The translations under genes were made by a program, and so were the position numbers. 64,000 nucleotides of DNA. It comes from Liolophura sinensis. Lineage: Eukaryota; Mollusca; Polyplacophora; Chitonida; Chitonidae. The notes beneath the pieces were generated by a model, which saw only the letters and a list, made by a program, of their open reading frames with translations, did no database searches and had not been told where the DNA came from. The stretch is taken from the NCBI RefSeq assembly GCF_032854445.1, contig NW_027018127.1:1-64000 (forward strand), read 5' to 3'. The stretch's first letter is position 1, and every line of letters starts with the position of its first letter. Of this stretch, positions 13,966-25,259 are shown one piece after another.

Positions 13966-15236
13966 ATGTCTCTTATACCAGCTTAATATTATGCAGTTCC
14001 TCGTATCTGTTTTTGTTTATTATTATTATTATTATTAATATGAAAGGGTAGAGATTCCATGTATGTAAGCCCATATATTTATAATTGTTGATCTACATTT
14101 ATTTCATCACTTAATACACATTTTTCTTTCTTAGTCTTGAAATATTTACCTGCAGAAAATATTTACTGTGAATCCAGCAATTGATTACTACTAATAATTC
14201 TGATAGATTAAATAGTCTTTGCGGTTTTGTGGCAATGAACAGGCCTACTACAGCTTCAGAGTGAATTGTGTGTTCAAATGTGCCATAACTGACAACTAAA
14301 ACCAATGACTGGATAGAGGAAGGTATTATTCTTGTTGTAGGTGATAAGTTTCGAACAAATTAGATCACTAAAATTCTGTATTTTAACCCAGTATTTAGCC
14401 TATGTCTTAGGGCTACCCGTCATTTAGTGACGGATCCTTGTCGAAGCTCAACTCTTTCATACTGGCTGAAAAATGACAGAGATCTCTGTATAAATAAAAT
14501 TCGTGTCAGCAATATATGTCATTTTATTCCAAGAGATTGTGTTGAGAATTAAAAACACAGTATGTGTACAGGTATTTAAACCTCAGTCTTACAGCGTGTG
14601 TTTATGGTTTGCTGTTGTTTATGCTGTTTCTGTTGTGTTTTTACAGAGCCGACGCTGAGATTCACAGAGACAGACGACAGTGAGCTGAGAATCACTGACA
14701 GCGGCTGTGTGGTGAAGGGTGAGGACTTGTCCTGGGAGTGGAGGTGGTGGAGAGCTGTGACAGACGGGCGTTACCAGACGGGCAGGTACTACTGGGAGCT
14801 ACACATCACCTGTTCACATGACTGTTACAGTTACTGTTACTGTCGTGTAGGAGTCACACAGGAGAGCTGTGTCGTGAGTGAGGAGACAGACCCTGGCCGT
14901 AACTCCTGGTACATTGAGATGGACTACAGTGGTGATGAGGTCTGGTGTTGTAGTCACAGTGGTGGTGGTGAGATCAAACCTGGCTATCTACAGGACAGAC
15001 GTTACACACGACCTCATCACCTGGGTGTGTACCTGGACTGTGATGACCACACACTGACAGTCCTGGACTGTGACAACAACCAGGTAATGTACACTGACAG
15101 TGATGTTATCGTCACAGAGCCTCTCGTGCCATCGGTTGGGTTTGGTGTCTGGTTTGGATCTGTGTCTGCTCGTCTGATAACGGGTGACTCTGCAACTCTG
15201 CCTCCAGTTCTCTGTGATATGATAAGCACTTCCTGA
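6503..15236 (+). CDS. TRIM-A: RING / B-box1 / B-box2 / coiled-coil / PRY-SPRY protein (six exons, 597 aa)
   Basis: Coding exons are 6503-7174, 7571-7666, 8533-8763, 11839-11861, 12127-12308 and 14647-15236, all with GT-AG introns. They join in frame to 1794 nt ending at TGA. Domains: C3HC4 RING at about residues 14-71, B-box1 111-151, B-box2 182-212, coiled coil about 225-400, PRY-SPRY about 403-590. By family knowledge such proteins are cytosolic E3 ubiquitin ligases: the RING binds the E2, the coiled coil dimerises, and SPRY binds the target. Two B-boxes plus SPRY recall the TRIM25/finTRIM layout; orthology is not claimed. The start is the first ATG after a splice acceptor at 6481-6484, so a 5' UTR exon lies upstream. 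A near copy (TRIM-B) lies 34.8 kb downstream on the same strand. No frame break is seen. An antiviral or immune role is inferred, not shown. Confidence 0.93.
7571..7666 (+). CDS. TRIM-A exon 2 (96-nt coiled-coil exon)
   Basis: Preceded by a T-rich tract and cattacag, followed by cag/gttggt. It encodes residues 225-256, a Glu/Lys/Leu-rich helical stretch (SELEKVLQETKES and on). Exactly 96 nt, phase 0, the length of the first coiled-coil exon in vertebrate TRIM genes. One synonymous change separates it from the TRIM-B exon, so the protein is identical here. Confidence 0.93.
7868..8212 (+). mobile_element. SINE family 2, full length, TRIM-A intron 2
   Basis: tRNA-like head (ggccccgatagcacagttgg; later gggtcaactc as B box), 345 bp, 3' end gtacgacgttaaaccccaag followed by (actc)n. 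Flanked by atatgtgatgggg (7855-7867) and atatgtgacgggg (8213-8225). Shared with TRIM-B. Confidence 0.85.
8533..8763 (+). CDS. TRIM-A exon 3 (231-nt coiled-coil exon)
   Basis: Acceptor gtttgtcag, donor cag/gtaagt. Encodes residues 257-333, rich in Glu, Gln and Leu with heptad-like spacing, forming the main coiled coil. The 231-nt phase-0 size is the standard second coiled-coil exon of TRIM genes. About nine nucleotides and five residues differ from TRIM-B. Confidence 0.93.
9183..10086. other. A-specific intron 3 segment
   Basis: Lies between flanks shared with TRIM-B (aagactaataaacaac and agtcgtgaagcacgtcc), but B has unrelated sequence at this site. AT-rich; no coding or terminal repeats recognised. 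Confidence 0.6.
10311..10475 (+). repeat. Long intronic inverted repeat (hairpin), TRIM-A intron 3
   Basis: Arms 10311-10384 and 10404-10475 pair with about 66 of 74 positions matching, around a loop of about 19 bases. It would be transcribed within the TRIM-A pre-mRNA and fold into a strong stem. Could be a foldback element remnant. Confidence 0.85.
10595..10710 (+). mobile_element. SINE family 1 relic in TRIM-A intron 3
   Basis: Degenerate copy of the 3' half, ending gtaaaacaccaatcaagcaa. Shared with TRIM-B at 45245-45360, so older than the duplication. Confidence 0.6.
11839..11861 (+). CDS. TRIM-A exon 4 (23-nt micro-exon)
   Basis: The acceptor is ttgacag and the donor is gtatgt. It encodes G-S-T-D-F-T-K plus two bases of the next Thr codon. 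Vertebrate TRIM genes carry a 23-nt exon at the same place, often also reading DF. It is too short for ORF finders; it is supported by the frame it makes with exons 3 and 5 and by an identical exon in TRIM-B. Confidence 0.88.
12127..12308 (+). CDS. TRIM-A exon 5 (linker helix)
   Basis: Acceptor ctctcacag after a pyrimidine tract; donor acaa/gtaggt. It completes Thr341, encodes residues 342-401 (IDDQLNEIRADLEKH and on), and gives the first base of Lys402. Charged and helical, it bridges the coiled coil and SPRY. Choosing this donor is what restores frame into the SPRY exon; reading on would stop 17 bases later. Three residues differ from TRIM-B. Confidence 0.88.
12560..12960. repeat. 42-bp minisatellite, TRIM-A intron 5
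   Basis: Units of about 42 bp with caaactaatgtgaggtatgc and attagggtgggcaaaac. Because 42 is divisible by three, a minus-strand frame stays open; this is not a gene. Confidence 0.8.
13110..13620. repeat. 86-bp VNTR, TRIM-A intron 5
   Basis: Between five and six units of about 86 bp (caggtgtactgttaatacag, then gtgtctgagtgatgtttacc). TRIM-B has only about two. Confidence 0.8.
13738..13785 (-). mobile_element. SINE family 2 tail fragment, TRIM-A intron 5
   Basis: gtgagtgagtgcttggggtt then taacgtcgtactcaa is the reverse complement of the family 2 tail. The B counterpart is at 48218-48265 with extra gagt units. Confidence 0.6.
13877..13961. repeat. (TA)n microsatellite, TRIM-A intron 5
   Basis: About 84 bases of alternating TA, against about 30 at 48354-48384 in TRIM-B. 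Confidence 0.95.
14647..15236 (+). CDS. TRIM-A exon 6 (PRY-SPRY/B30.2)
   Basis: Acceptor tttttacag. Encodes residues 403-597 and the stop TGA. Visible SPRY landmarks: the PRY start (PTLRFTE), TGRYYWE at about 446-452 with the family-conserved Trp at W451, LGVYLDCDDHTL in the middle, and the closing GDSATLPPVL. The first half is unusually rich in Cys, Ser and Tyr. Compared with TRIM-B there are about 25 substitutions and three in-frame indels, nearly all before the LGVYLD segment. Confidence 0.93.
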
Positions 15237-17649
15237 CCATCGGGTAATTATTAATTACATCTTTTCCATCATATTATAATTTGTTGAAATACACAGTTTT
15301 GTTAAGTCTTTTTAAAAAAAAAATGAAAAAAAAATGACCAGTTTGTAGATGTTTTAGTTAATGTGAGCAGTGTGGCTAATTCAGTATGTATAGCTTGTTC
15401 TGCAAAGTGGTCAGTGATCTGTCACAAGCTTACAGCTTGGTGTAGTTATACACAGTCTGTTTCACTTGTCCTGAACATCAATGTCAGGTTTCTTCCAGAC
15501 AAAATACATGTAGATAATGGCTGGGTAGTTTTATTTTTAGTGATGGTGACTTGTAAATCAGCATAATCAGGAGTGTCACTGAGCAAAACAGGTGAGAGTT
15601 TGTACTTGACAATACGTGTAGTCAACATGTTACATGTAGTAGGATGTACATTTGTGACAAAAAACCTTGTAGAAATAAATAACCAATAGTCTGTATATAT
15701 AGAATAGTGCACTTACCACGTAACTAACCACAAAATTGGGTTACACTTTGTCAAAACAGCTCTTTTTTGGTGCACTGGTCTCTTGTACCTAACTTCGTGG
15801 AAACTTGCCGCAGTATTTCGCTCCACTGGAAAAAAAAAGGTTTTGCCTCTCACAGAACGTTAGTACCTCAATATCGGATCTAACTACCAAAAACAGGCTT
15901 TTTCCAAATAACTTTCTCAGAAAGTGGCAAAGGGTATAGAAAATTATTTTTCTTACCATGATCGGGCCAGTACGTCATAACCCATGAATGGTTTCAGATT
16001 AAATCGTAAAAACGGACCAGATCAGATTGACGTTGTTGTTGCAGCGCGTTACACAAGATAATTCTGTTTTGAATTCCGGTCGTCTCTATGTTGTCTGCAT
16101 GATGAGGTTAATCCTATGCTGAACAAGAACTGTTTTTAGGATGCCATTGTCTTGATAACATTGTCAGCTGTAAGTTTCTCCTTTCCTAAATGTTTCTCTA
16201 TTTGTCAACTTTGCTTATTCAAACTTTGGCGTTCACAACAGTTTGTCATGATCTGGACATAGTTTGAGTATGTGACATGTTTACAAGAGTAAATATTTTA
16301 AGCTGTTTATCAGATTTTTATCTTCAGTATAAACACATTGACATTTACTGGACTATTTGTGTTTATTGAATACCTCTACCACATTATTATGTAAACATCT
16401 AACATATTTTCTGTAATAAACAGTTACGTCTTAGTTACTAAACATTTTTTTATGAATAAATACCCGTTGGCATTAATCCAAACTGCAATGAAAATGTGTT
16501 TAGAAAACACTTTTTTTAGTGTGTACTGTACATCTTTAACCTTTTCAGCCGCTGAAATTTTTACTGGAATCTGTGCATACATTTATTAGGAAAATGATGC
16601 TAAAATGATTTGTTTGTGTCACTCAGTATGTAAACTTCATAAAAATGTGCCAATTATTTCTCTACACTCCGTAGTTCTCTAACAGTATTTCAGATATATG
16701 TATTGTGGATATAACCTGTTTTACTTTAAATGACTTCTATATGTAAGTGCTGTGATATGACCTGTGACATGTATTTTTGTATTCACTGTCCTCTAAGCAT
16801 TATGCCCACATTATGATATTTTCTAATTTCTAAATACATGTATATACATTGATTATGTTGCATTTTATTTAGAATATAGTTTTTTTTGCTTGCATATGCT
16901 TAGCTTGATGAAATAATTAAAGTATCATGGTTGCGAATTTGATTACCAATCCAAAAAATAAAAAGTAAATAAGTACTTGTCCGTAATATAAATTGAGATA
17001 TATATTCTACACCCTGACATATCTACTTGCAAGTTTTTCACAGCTGGCTTGTACTGTGTGTGCTGTACAGAATGGATTGATAGTTTCATTTTAGGTTTAA
17101 CCTCCAAGACCACCTTTCATCTCCAACTTGATGTGCAGCTCAAATCATGTATCCAAAGTGCTTCTGTTGTCATGTGTTACTTTGTCTGGGTGTTTTTGAG
17201 TTCCGAAACATGCATTTTCAGTAAAACACACAACAATGTGTCAGTGTAAAATCAGCTGGCAAATCATCTTTGATCTCTGAACTTTGCAAATGTGAAAGTC
17301 TGGTTTGTACCTGATTTACTTTAGGATGCAGCTTCATCCCCAGTACTGTTGCCATGACAACCTGCGGTCAAGATTATGAGGTCACTGCACCATTTCATCA
17401 GTTTCCTGTTATTTTGATGTCAGATGTTGTTGTATTCGTGTATGATTCAGTGGTATTTTGCCATTCTCTGTCTTTTGTCTTCCAACTTCTGAAACCTATG
17501 ATAATAAAAAATAAGTCATTGTGTAATGTGTAATCGTCGTTTGAATGGTTGAATTACAGTGTCAATAAAATGTAGTAATACACACTTAAATCATGCACAA
17601 TATGTAGCATTTTTACACAGTTTTACGTACACCAATTTCACAATCAACA
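15237..17649. other. 3' UTR and 3' flank of TRIM-A
   Basis: No other gene seen. About 16400-16780 is missing in block B. The 66-codon frame at 17049 is conserved as DNA but has no gene features. Confidence 0.55.
15674..15679 (+). terminator. Candidate poly(A) signal of TRIM-A
   Basis: AATAAA about 440 bases after the stop codon, conserved in TRIM-B at 50157-50162. Other AATAAA-like motifs follow further on, so the true cleavage site is uncertain. Confidence 0.35.
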
Positions 17650-18150
17650 TGATCAAGTTACCTGATGTGTATCTTGTCAGTAGTGCTGGGTGATTTCCTC
17701 TCTGTGATACTTTGTTCCTATGTTACCTGATGTGTATCTTTTGAGCTGTGATAGGTTTCCTGTCTCTCTGATACGTTGTGCGAATATTATTTGATGTGTG
17801 TATCTTCTGCTGTGATGGGTTTCCTGTCTCTATGATACCTTGTGCGAATATTATTTGATGTGTGTCTTCTCAGGTGGGGTGGGCTTCCTGACACATGGTC
17901 CACATATGACCTGATGAGTAACATCTCAGGAGAGTTGGTTTTCCCCTGTCAAATAATACCGGGTCCATACATTATACATGATGTGTAACTTCTCAGGAGA
18001 GCTGGTTTTCCCCTCTCCCTAATACCGGGTCCACACATTACCTGATGTGTGGCTTCTCAGGAGGACTGGTTTTCCTCTCTCTCTAATAACGGGTCGAAAC
18101 ATTATTTGATGTGTAACATCTCAGGAGAGATGGTTTTCACCTCTCAGGCT
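17650..18150. repeat. 65-bp array, block A 3' flank
   Basis: About eight units of 58-66 bp: cctgatgtgtatcttctcag, gtgtgatgggtttcctctct, gataccttgtccacatatta. Each unit carries a pyrimidine-rich tract ending in ctcag/g, resembling a splice acceptor. Confidence 0.85.
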
Positions 18151-18174
18151 TTCAGCATATTGGAGGCTGAGTTT

Positions 18175-18330
18175 TATAGTCGCTAATATAAATAAGGCCA
18201 AGTCCAGCTCATGCTGGCTTACTCTCCAGTCGCACATGTACTGAGAATAGTCTACCAGCAACCTGCGGATGGTCGTATCAATGAAACATTATTGAGTGCA
18301 GTGTAAAACGCCAACCAAATAAATGTGTAT
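18175..18330 (+). mobile_element. SINE family 1 relic, block A 3' flank
   Basis: Contains aagtccagctcatgctggct and ends gtaaaacgccaaccaaataa, with the central ccgggctctgcc part deleted. It directly follows the 65-bp array. Confidence 0.65.
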
Positions 18331-21300
18331 AAAGAAGGCTCCATATTAACTCTCTACCGGTGAGGTTCTAAAAGCACCAAGGCTGGGCTTCAAACTCTTG
18401 TGATGGGCAGAATCCAGCATTTTAACTCACGCCGTGACTGATAGTGCATGTACTGCCTCACTTTTGCGGGGAAGCGATGACTTAGTTAATCAACGACTCT
18501 TTCCTTGTGTAGGAAGATATGATTTCTTGATGGAATGAAGACATGATGGGCGCCAGGTGACGAGGTCTTGAGGTAAACAGCTACAAAATCAGGGAAAACG
18601 AAGTTTGCTAAGTATTAATGTTACATAGAAGTTGTGAATCAAGATATTAAGAGTTAAAGCGTGGGGAATGAAATGCATACAGCGCCCCTGGCGGTGGGTG
18701 TATGTATAACACAACACCGCAGCTCGTAAAAATCATTACTTTCAAAATTTTATCAATTAGCGCAGGGTGGGGCATAACGGACTAGCTATCTCTGGAGGAT
18801 CAGGTGCGAGTCTCGGTAGTTCCATGGGTAGTGTACAAACCATCATGTTTTAATAACCTACGTAATCTCTTATTATTAACATAGCCAGGAACTTCACAAG
18901 TCGACGATTGCGGCAGTAGGGGTAAAATGCTCCCCAGAGAATCCCGTTTTGCTCCAGACGTTCGTTTTGGTCCCATGAGATATTTTACACGTAACTATGC
19001 ACCGGCATTACGCTTTTTACTGTTTTAGTTTAAATGAGGTAAACAAACGATTTGTAACACACATCGTGTAATATTTAGAGCCAAGAATGATATAAATAAC
19101 AGCACAACAGCCATGGTAGACTTACACATACATACGGGTGTGAAAAAGGCACAAGTATCATTTTTTCACTTCTATATACAGTGTTTTCCATAAACTTTTT
19201 CAAATTTAATTAGCCGAAGAATTTTAGCTAAAAAGCATACTTGATATTAACGTGTAAGACAAAGGTTGGTAGAGAGAATTAGAAAGACTTCAACCGACAG
19301 TAAATTCAAATTGATGGTTTACAAGAGTTGCCTTCATTTACATGTACGAAATCGTACAAGTGTGAGGAAGGACACCTGAACTCCATCCCAGGCTGGAGTT
19401 GAAAAGCGTTTACTTGTCTCATTTGTGTAACTTTGGTTTTAACCCATTACTATGTAGGCCAAAATAAATGTTGAACTTTGATTACATTTTTTTTAGTTAA
19501 AAACTAAAATATATAATAAGCCCTGATATGAATTCCAATTGTGCCATGGCATTCATATATGATTCATTATTAATATGATGCATTTTGCTGAAAAAGGTAT
19601 ATTTTCAACACTCACACATATATTAAATAAAAATAAAAAGTCGGGGCAAGTAGATAATTTAAAGATATCTGTAGATACTTAAAATATGTATATCTGTCTA
19701 AATAGCAATATGCAACTGTAAATGAATTATACAAGGACCACGTGATCAGCAAGGTCAGAGGTTGCAGTACCCTAGGTGGCTATGAACTCCTTTGTTAACT
19801 GTGACAAATGCAGATATTTCAGATGCTTACCTTTTCTTTTATTTTCTTTTATCTGTACTGTTTTTTGTTAAATAAAATGTTTCTATACTGTGGTTAAGCA
19901 GCTTGCCATGCACTAATATAAAATAGAAGCGACAATGAGGACTGTTCCATAGTTTATTAGGGTTCCAATGGTTGAACACATTACACTTGTTAAGTCTTTG
20001 TTGTTCGTTTTAGTACATGCAGTGAATGTGGAAGAGTTTAAATTTTAGAACCAGAAGTCAAATTAGAATATCTGCGTCCCACGTTTATAATATTCATGAA
20101 ATGTTGTGTTTTCTTGTGGTCTTCTCGGTATTTTGGTGTATAGTTTATGACATGTTTTCAGCTTGGATAATTTTACAATTTTAATGAGGAAAATAATATA
20201 TAAAGGGCTGGAAGTTTAATTTGTTATCGTAATCTACCATTTCAGGCTCCTGTGAAAGTGTACATGATACACGCTTTATACGTTTGAACCATCATACATC
20301 ATATACGTTTATATAAATAATGGGTTTCTCCATGTTTCTTCTGATTTTGCTATGATTGTTGTTTTAAAATTGGTATCTATTCTTTAATAGGCCAGAGAGT
20401 GTTTACCTAAATTACGGTATTTAATTGATCATTTGAGGTAACGGAGAAAAATGGACGGTGACTGTGGTCCGTTTTGCCCCAGGTGGTTAATTTTCTTGTG
20501 CAACTTTGCAAGGAAAGACACCCACAAAATCTATGAGAACTAGGATAAAACTAGGCTTACCATAGATCACAGGTCATCAAAATTTTGCCCGGCCTCTTGG
20601 GAAACTATTTGTCGACATTTATCGTCCATAGTAACGTTTATGTGCTGCAAATAGCTATATCTGTCATTAGAAATGACCATAAAAACGGTACGACAGAGGG
20701 CATTAAATTTGACATAAAAGTCGGTTTTGTCCCGTGGGTCCGTTATGTCCGAAACACATGCTTATAGAACCCACGTCACTTTTCCAAAACTGACGCTATC
20801 ACAAACGATATATCATGATTAGATATTTACAGATTACAATTACAGATATATCAGAACGTTATTTAAATACACTGGTACATAATAACGGAGAAAGCTATTG
20901 GACTCATTACAAATTTGACGAGAACACATTCACGTTCGATTTCAACAACAACAACATCTACAGTTCTCATCAATAAATATCTCTTCCGTGTTATGAAGAC
21001 GACGGAAGTTAGTTTCATTTATGTTTAAAGGGACCTTACATTGAAGGGGAAATCTGTCGAGATTCGAGATTGTGACACGAGTCCTGTGTCGTCCGTCTTA
21101 AAGGATAAACGATTTTGCTGTCAACAAACTGCCTGCAGTAATAATGTTCATGTCAAGAATATGGTTCTATCCTCAATGCATTATAGCCATCTAATTGTTA
21201 CAGCTGGGGTGCCTTAACTCCTTGACTGGGACATGCATGTTTGCTGTGTTCACATGAATGGGTTGGCAGCTGGTAAATGGGGATATGCGGAGCTGTATGT

Positions 21301-21639
21301 TTTTGTAATGCTTGTTCAATTCTTGGCACAGGCTACTGTTCCTGGCTGTGAAGAATGTAGATATGTATAAAGAGATTTGGTTGTTTTTCTGTCATGCTTT
21401 GAAACTATTTTGACCTGACATTTCACAGATTTGGACAGAAGGAGAGATCATAATGGAGACTTACAACATGTGTGTACGCGCAATTTTTGAGTCGTACGTT
21501 CGAGTCTGTTGCGTCTATACACGCTAATTTCAGTGGAATTCCTACTATGCCTATGTTGTTAGGATTGGTAGCTCCCAGTCTTGAGGTTATTGAACTGAAG
21601 TTACTACTTTGAGGATTGAAACGTTTCCCTTCGCCTTTT
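18331..21639. other. Conserved non-coding flank, block A
   Basis: Closely matches 56491-58640 and 58861-59560. No coding, RNA gene or intact transposon recognised. Confidence 0.5.
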
Positions 21640-22104
21640 TCTCACGGTCAGAAAATCTAATTTGTTACCGGTTAGTTTGGTTAAGTTTGACCCTAGCAAA
21701 GAGCTAGTCTTGCAGAACGTGCATATGGACGACGATTATGTAGTGTTTTTTTATGAAGAGGTCTAAAACTGTTCAGTTTTGTTAGCAGGAGTTAAAGTTT
21801 CCCCTGATTGCAATACCGGGATCTGCTTTTTGTCTGGTAACTGCCTTCAAGACTGACGTCTATGTGCAGTTGTGGCGATCTTGATACGACTCTATTTTCT
21901 CTGCCTCATAAGAATACAATTCGTCCTGTTACCCATATGTCGTGTCTGCGTGTTCTACGTCGGTGTTTGTCTGCAACTGGGTATAATGCTAGCCTATTTT
22001 CTGGGCGTCGTTTTCAGAAGGGTGGTGCGTCGTACGCATTTCAGGCTCAGGTTCCAGGTGAAGTCATACAGATGTCAGGAGACAGGGCTAGGAGACAGGG
22101 ATAA
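21640..22104 (+). pseudogene. DIRS/integrase-like tyrosine recombinase relic, block A copy
   Basis: Same relic as at 59560-60032. The open part (21862-22104) starts MCSCGDLDTTLFSLP and holds GRRFQKGGASYAFQAQVPGEV, with the catalytic His and Arg replaced. The upstream part is out of frame near 21745. Confidence 0.6.
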
Positions 22105-22114
22105 TAGGGGGTGG

Positions 22115-22275
22115 TTGGTGGAAGGCACTTTATCTGTCCTGAAAAGAGCATTGGAAGGGATGGAAGTCGCTTTGTTTGATCTGAGAAGAGCATTGATTGG
22201 TATGGAAGCCACTTTGTCTGTCCTGGAAAGAGAATTGGGGGAATGGAAGCCGCTTTGTCTACCCTGGAAAAACCA
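22115..22275 (+). repeat. 48-bp repeat (16-codon period), block A
   Basis: Three degenerate units of ctttgtctgtcctggaaaga + gcattggaggaatggaagc. The period keeps one frame open (SVLKRALEGMEVALFDLRRA...), giving a Leu/Glu-rich 16-residue repeat. Confidence 0.6.
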
Positions 22276-22463
22276 TTAGTATGCGTATTTGTATGTTTAT
22301 ATTTACTGGCTTCTCTAACGTTTCCTTTCCAGTGTCAACATTAGACATAAGGGTTCATATATGTGAAGAGATATCCGAGCCGTACCTATGTGTATGTGTG
22401 AGACGTCAACCGAGCGAGACAAGTATACTGACTTTAATGAATACATGTACTTCTTTTAAGTCC

Positions 22464-22616
22464 CGGCCGTACGTGGGAAGGTCTGACAGCAACCTGCGGA
22501 TGGTCGTGGGTTTCCCCCGGGCTCTGCCCGGTTTCCACCCACCATAATGCTGGCCGCCGTATAAGTGAAATATTCTTGAGTACGGCGTAAAACACCAATC
22601 AAAAAAAAAAAAAAAA
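22464..22616 (+). mobile_element. SINE family 1, 5'-truncated, with exact target duplication
   Basis: Starts cggccgtacgtgggaaggtc and ends gtaaaacaccaatc plus an A tail. Flanked by perfect 12-bp copies of tcttttaagtcc (22452-22463 and 22617-22628). Block B has the uninterrupted site near 61550. Confidence 0.93.
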
Positions 22617-23224
22617 TCTTTTAAGTCCACCTAACAGAGCCTTGCGTTATGAAGTTTATTTTCGCTATATGGTGAGTTACAATGGATGCCCACTATGAAA
22701 GAAAAAATCTGCCAAACTGTGTGCCCAATACCACTTTATGTAATGAATAATGTTATTAGTTTTAGAAGAAGCCTTCAGGTATAATATGCCTGTTTGTACA
22801 TGTATATAATGGCCGTTTTTTTGGAGAGCTTTCTAGGATGTCTTCGCTTTGACGTTGTCAAGTCTGACCGCTTGTTATAAAGCCAGGAGGGTAAACAGAG
22901 CAAGAAATATTTTTTCTTTGGTTTGCCCAGAGGTGCTATTTATCACAAAGATAGACTAATTTCCAACAGCTTTTCTCAAAGAGCTTGTACATTAGTTCGA
23001 TGTTTCCATGGTAGTAACAATCAACATGGCCGACACGTAGGCACATGTGGAATATTACCTTGGACTGCTGTTTTGTAACGATGGTTAAAAGTGCGTCTCT
23101 GGATGACCGCTTATCTGGGTGAGTACCGCAACTTCAGCATTTTGTGTCATGATCATGGAGGGTTCTATTATTCCAGCTCCCTCGCTGGCTGATTTCTTCA
23201 ATTCAATTCACTTCATTCATTCAT

Positions 23225-24300
23225 TTTATTAGCTTACAAGGAATAAAATAGAAAAAGAAAGAAAAACAATGATACATCTGGATAATCAACAAGAAAAGGG
23301 ACATTCCATCTACAACAAAATTTGTTAAATTACTCAGTTCTCCTTTAACGGTGGGTTGGAGACGGTATCTTGGTTTATATACACCTGGCTTTAGACAAAT
23401 ATGTTTCGGGATTGGGCGTAACTTTAATTGTTTTGAATTTGGGCATTCCATTATGAAATGGTATTTATTGCCAACACTGCCAGTATCACACTTTGTAAAT
23501 CAATGATCATTTCTATTTTTATTGTATTAAAGACCTGTCTCTATGGGGAGTCCATAGTTACTTGTGGTAAATGTAGCAAGACCTTTGCAGGTGTATGGAT
23601 TTAACACTGACATATATAGTCCACATGTAATATTCATATTTCTATTTCCGTATGTAACCAAATCCAGATTCACACAAGACATTTTCGACCAATGATAACG
23701 ATATAAAATGACACACACTGGGTAAGGAGTACCTCCCTTGATAGCTAAAGGTGGCGAAAATATAAACCCCACATAAAGTTCTCATGAAAGTATGCCAAAA
23801 GCTAGTCGTAAATTTATATACTATCAACATAAGTTCTTCACTAGTTCTAATGTACTGAGTTATTACAATCAAAAAATAATCTGTTCAATTTAACAAGAAG
23901 TCTGAGTGATGTTAGATTGCATTCTCTTATTATAGCACAGCATTGTGTAATATTTAACACAGTACTCGGTTTGTCTTATACAATCGTTATGTTGAATTAA
24001 TAGACAATTTGTGTTATATTTAAAGGCAGAGAAAACAAAGAAAGTTCAGATGAAAGCGTGCCAAAACTTAGTCGTAAATGTGGTCTTCAATATCTTTTCG
24101 ATTCTTTTTTTAAAGAGAAAGACACCTGAAAATGATTCTTGTATGGTGAGTATTTGGGGCCACTTTTTGGTAGATATAGTGTTTGTGTAATAATGCTATA
24201 AACCAGGAAGTAAGACATGTTTAATGATATATTTGCCCTAGAATTTGGTCTTTTCGGCGAATAAACGTGGTCAGAATGGATTTTGATCATATTTGTAAGT
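23225..24300 (-). pseudogene. LINE relic 2, 3' part (block A)
   Basis: About 23800-24300 repeats the sequence of 25800-26190 in the same orientation. It then jumps to a LINE C-terminal segment: on the minus strand VGNKYHFIMECPNSKQLKL (about 23440-23490), the YHFIxECP zinc-knuckle-like tail of LINE ORF2, then GELSNLTNFV to about 23290. The reverse-transcriptase core seen in relic 1 is missing. Stops and shifts are present. Confidence 0.65.
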
Positions 24301-25259
24301 TAAATATATTCATAAATATTATCATAATTCAAATTAAATACCTATGTTTGAATATAAACAACAAAATTTAAAAATTACAAATCCTTCTTTATAATATCAT
24401 TATGCAACAATGATAAATAGCCAAATGTGATCCCAAAGACTTAGCATACAAAATATTTTCATATACCCTTTTCTTGTAAAAAAAATTCCCCCAAAATTTA
24501 AAGGCCATATTTGCAAATAAGTTTTAACGTTCTTTCATGTGAATTAGGTATCAATTTTACATTTTGTTCTCCTTTGAAGGAAAATACCTCTATAAATCGA
24601 AGTAGTTTTCACTAAATAGACCACTTAAAAGAATGTAAAAATATGTTTTCATTTTTTTTTATATATTTTTGCGTAAAGAGTTGAAGGCGTTCAAACATTC
24701 GAATTCTGAGGGGGAGCTTTTTGGACCATACTATCAGAGTTTAGGAACTCTTAAGTCACACGAAGTGAAAAAGTCCGAAAGAATAAATGAAAGAATTTTT
24801 ACGCATAATTTCCATTTGTCTTTGTGATGAACCATACCTCATATTTTAGTTTCTTTAAGTATGACATCTTACTTCCTCGTCCTTCCGCAGTTCGTTATTA
24901 AACAAGCAACCTTGCGCTCGTAAAGTCGAATATACGATGGAAAGACACCAAGTTTCCTATAAATAGTATAGTTTGCAGTTCAAGATTTTAAATTGATAAT
25001 TTATTCAGAAAAACCTTCGATTAAGATTAAAGATTTCAATCCACAAACTTTACAGCCTTGAAAAAGATTAGTTGGATAGTCTTATTAAAGAGGTAATTTG
25101 TAGATCAATAAAAATCGATAAAGAAGTTTTCATGTAAGAGCTTTTGACACCTGGATAATTAGCTGTTTCCCGGTATTAATGTATCATCCAGTATTCTTAA
25201 TTACAGTACCGGGATCCACAACATCTTTCCATATCTACATACATCCTAATGCCGAGCGT
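24300..25259. other. AT-rich flank between the LINE relics, block A
   Basis: No coding seen. About 24380-24590 is absent from block B. Confidence 0.5.

Noticed and set aside
13619-13966. 115-codon minus-strand frame with an Ile-Tyr run
   Set aside because: The run is a translation of the (TA)n microsatellite, with intron 5 repeat sequence after it.
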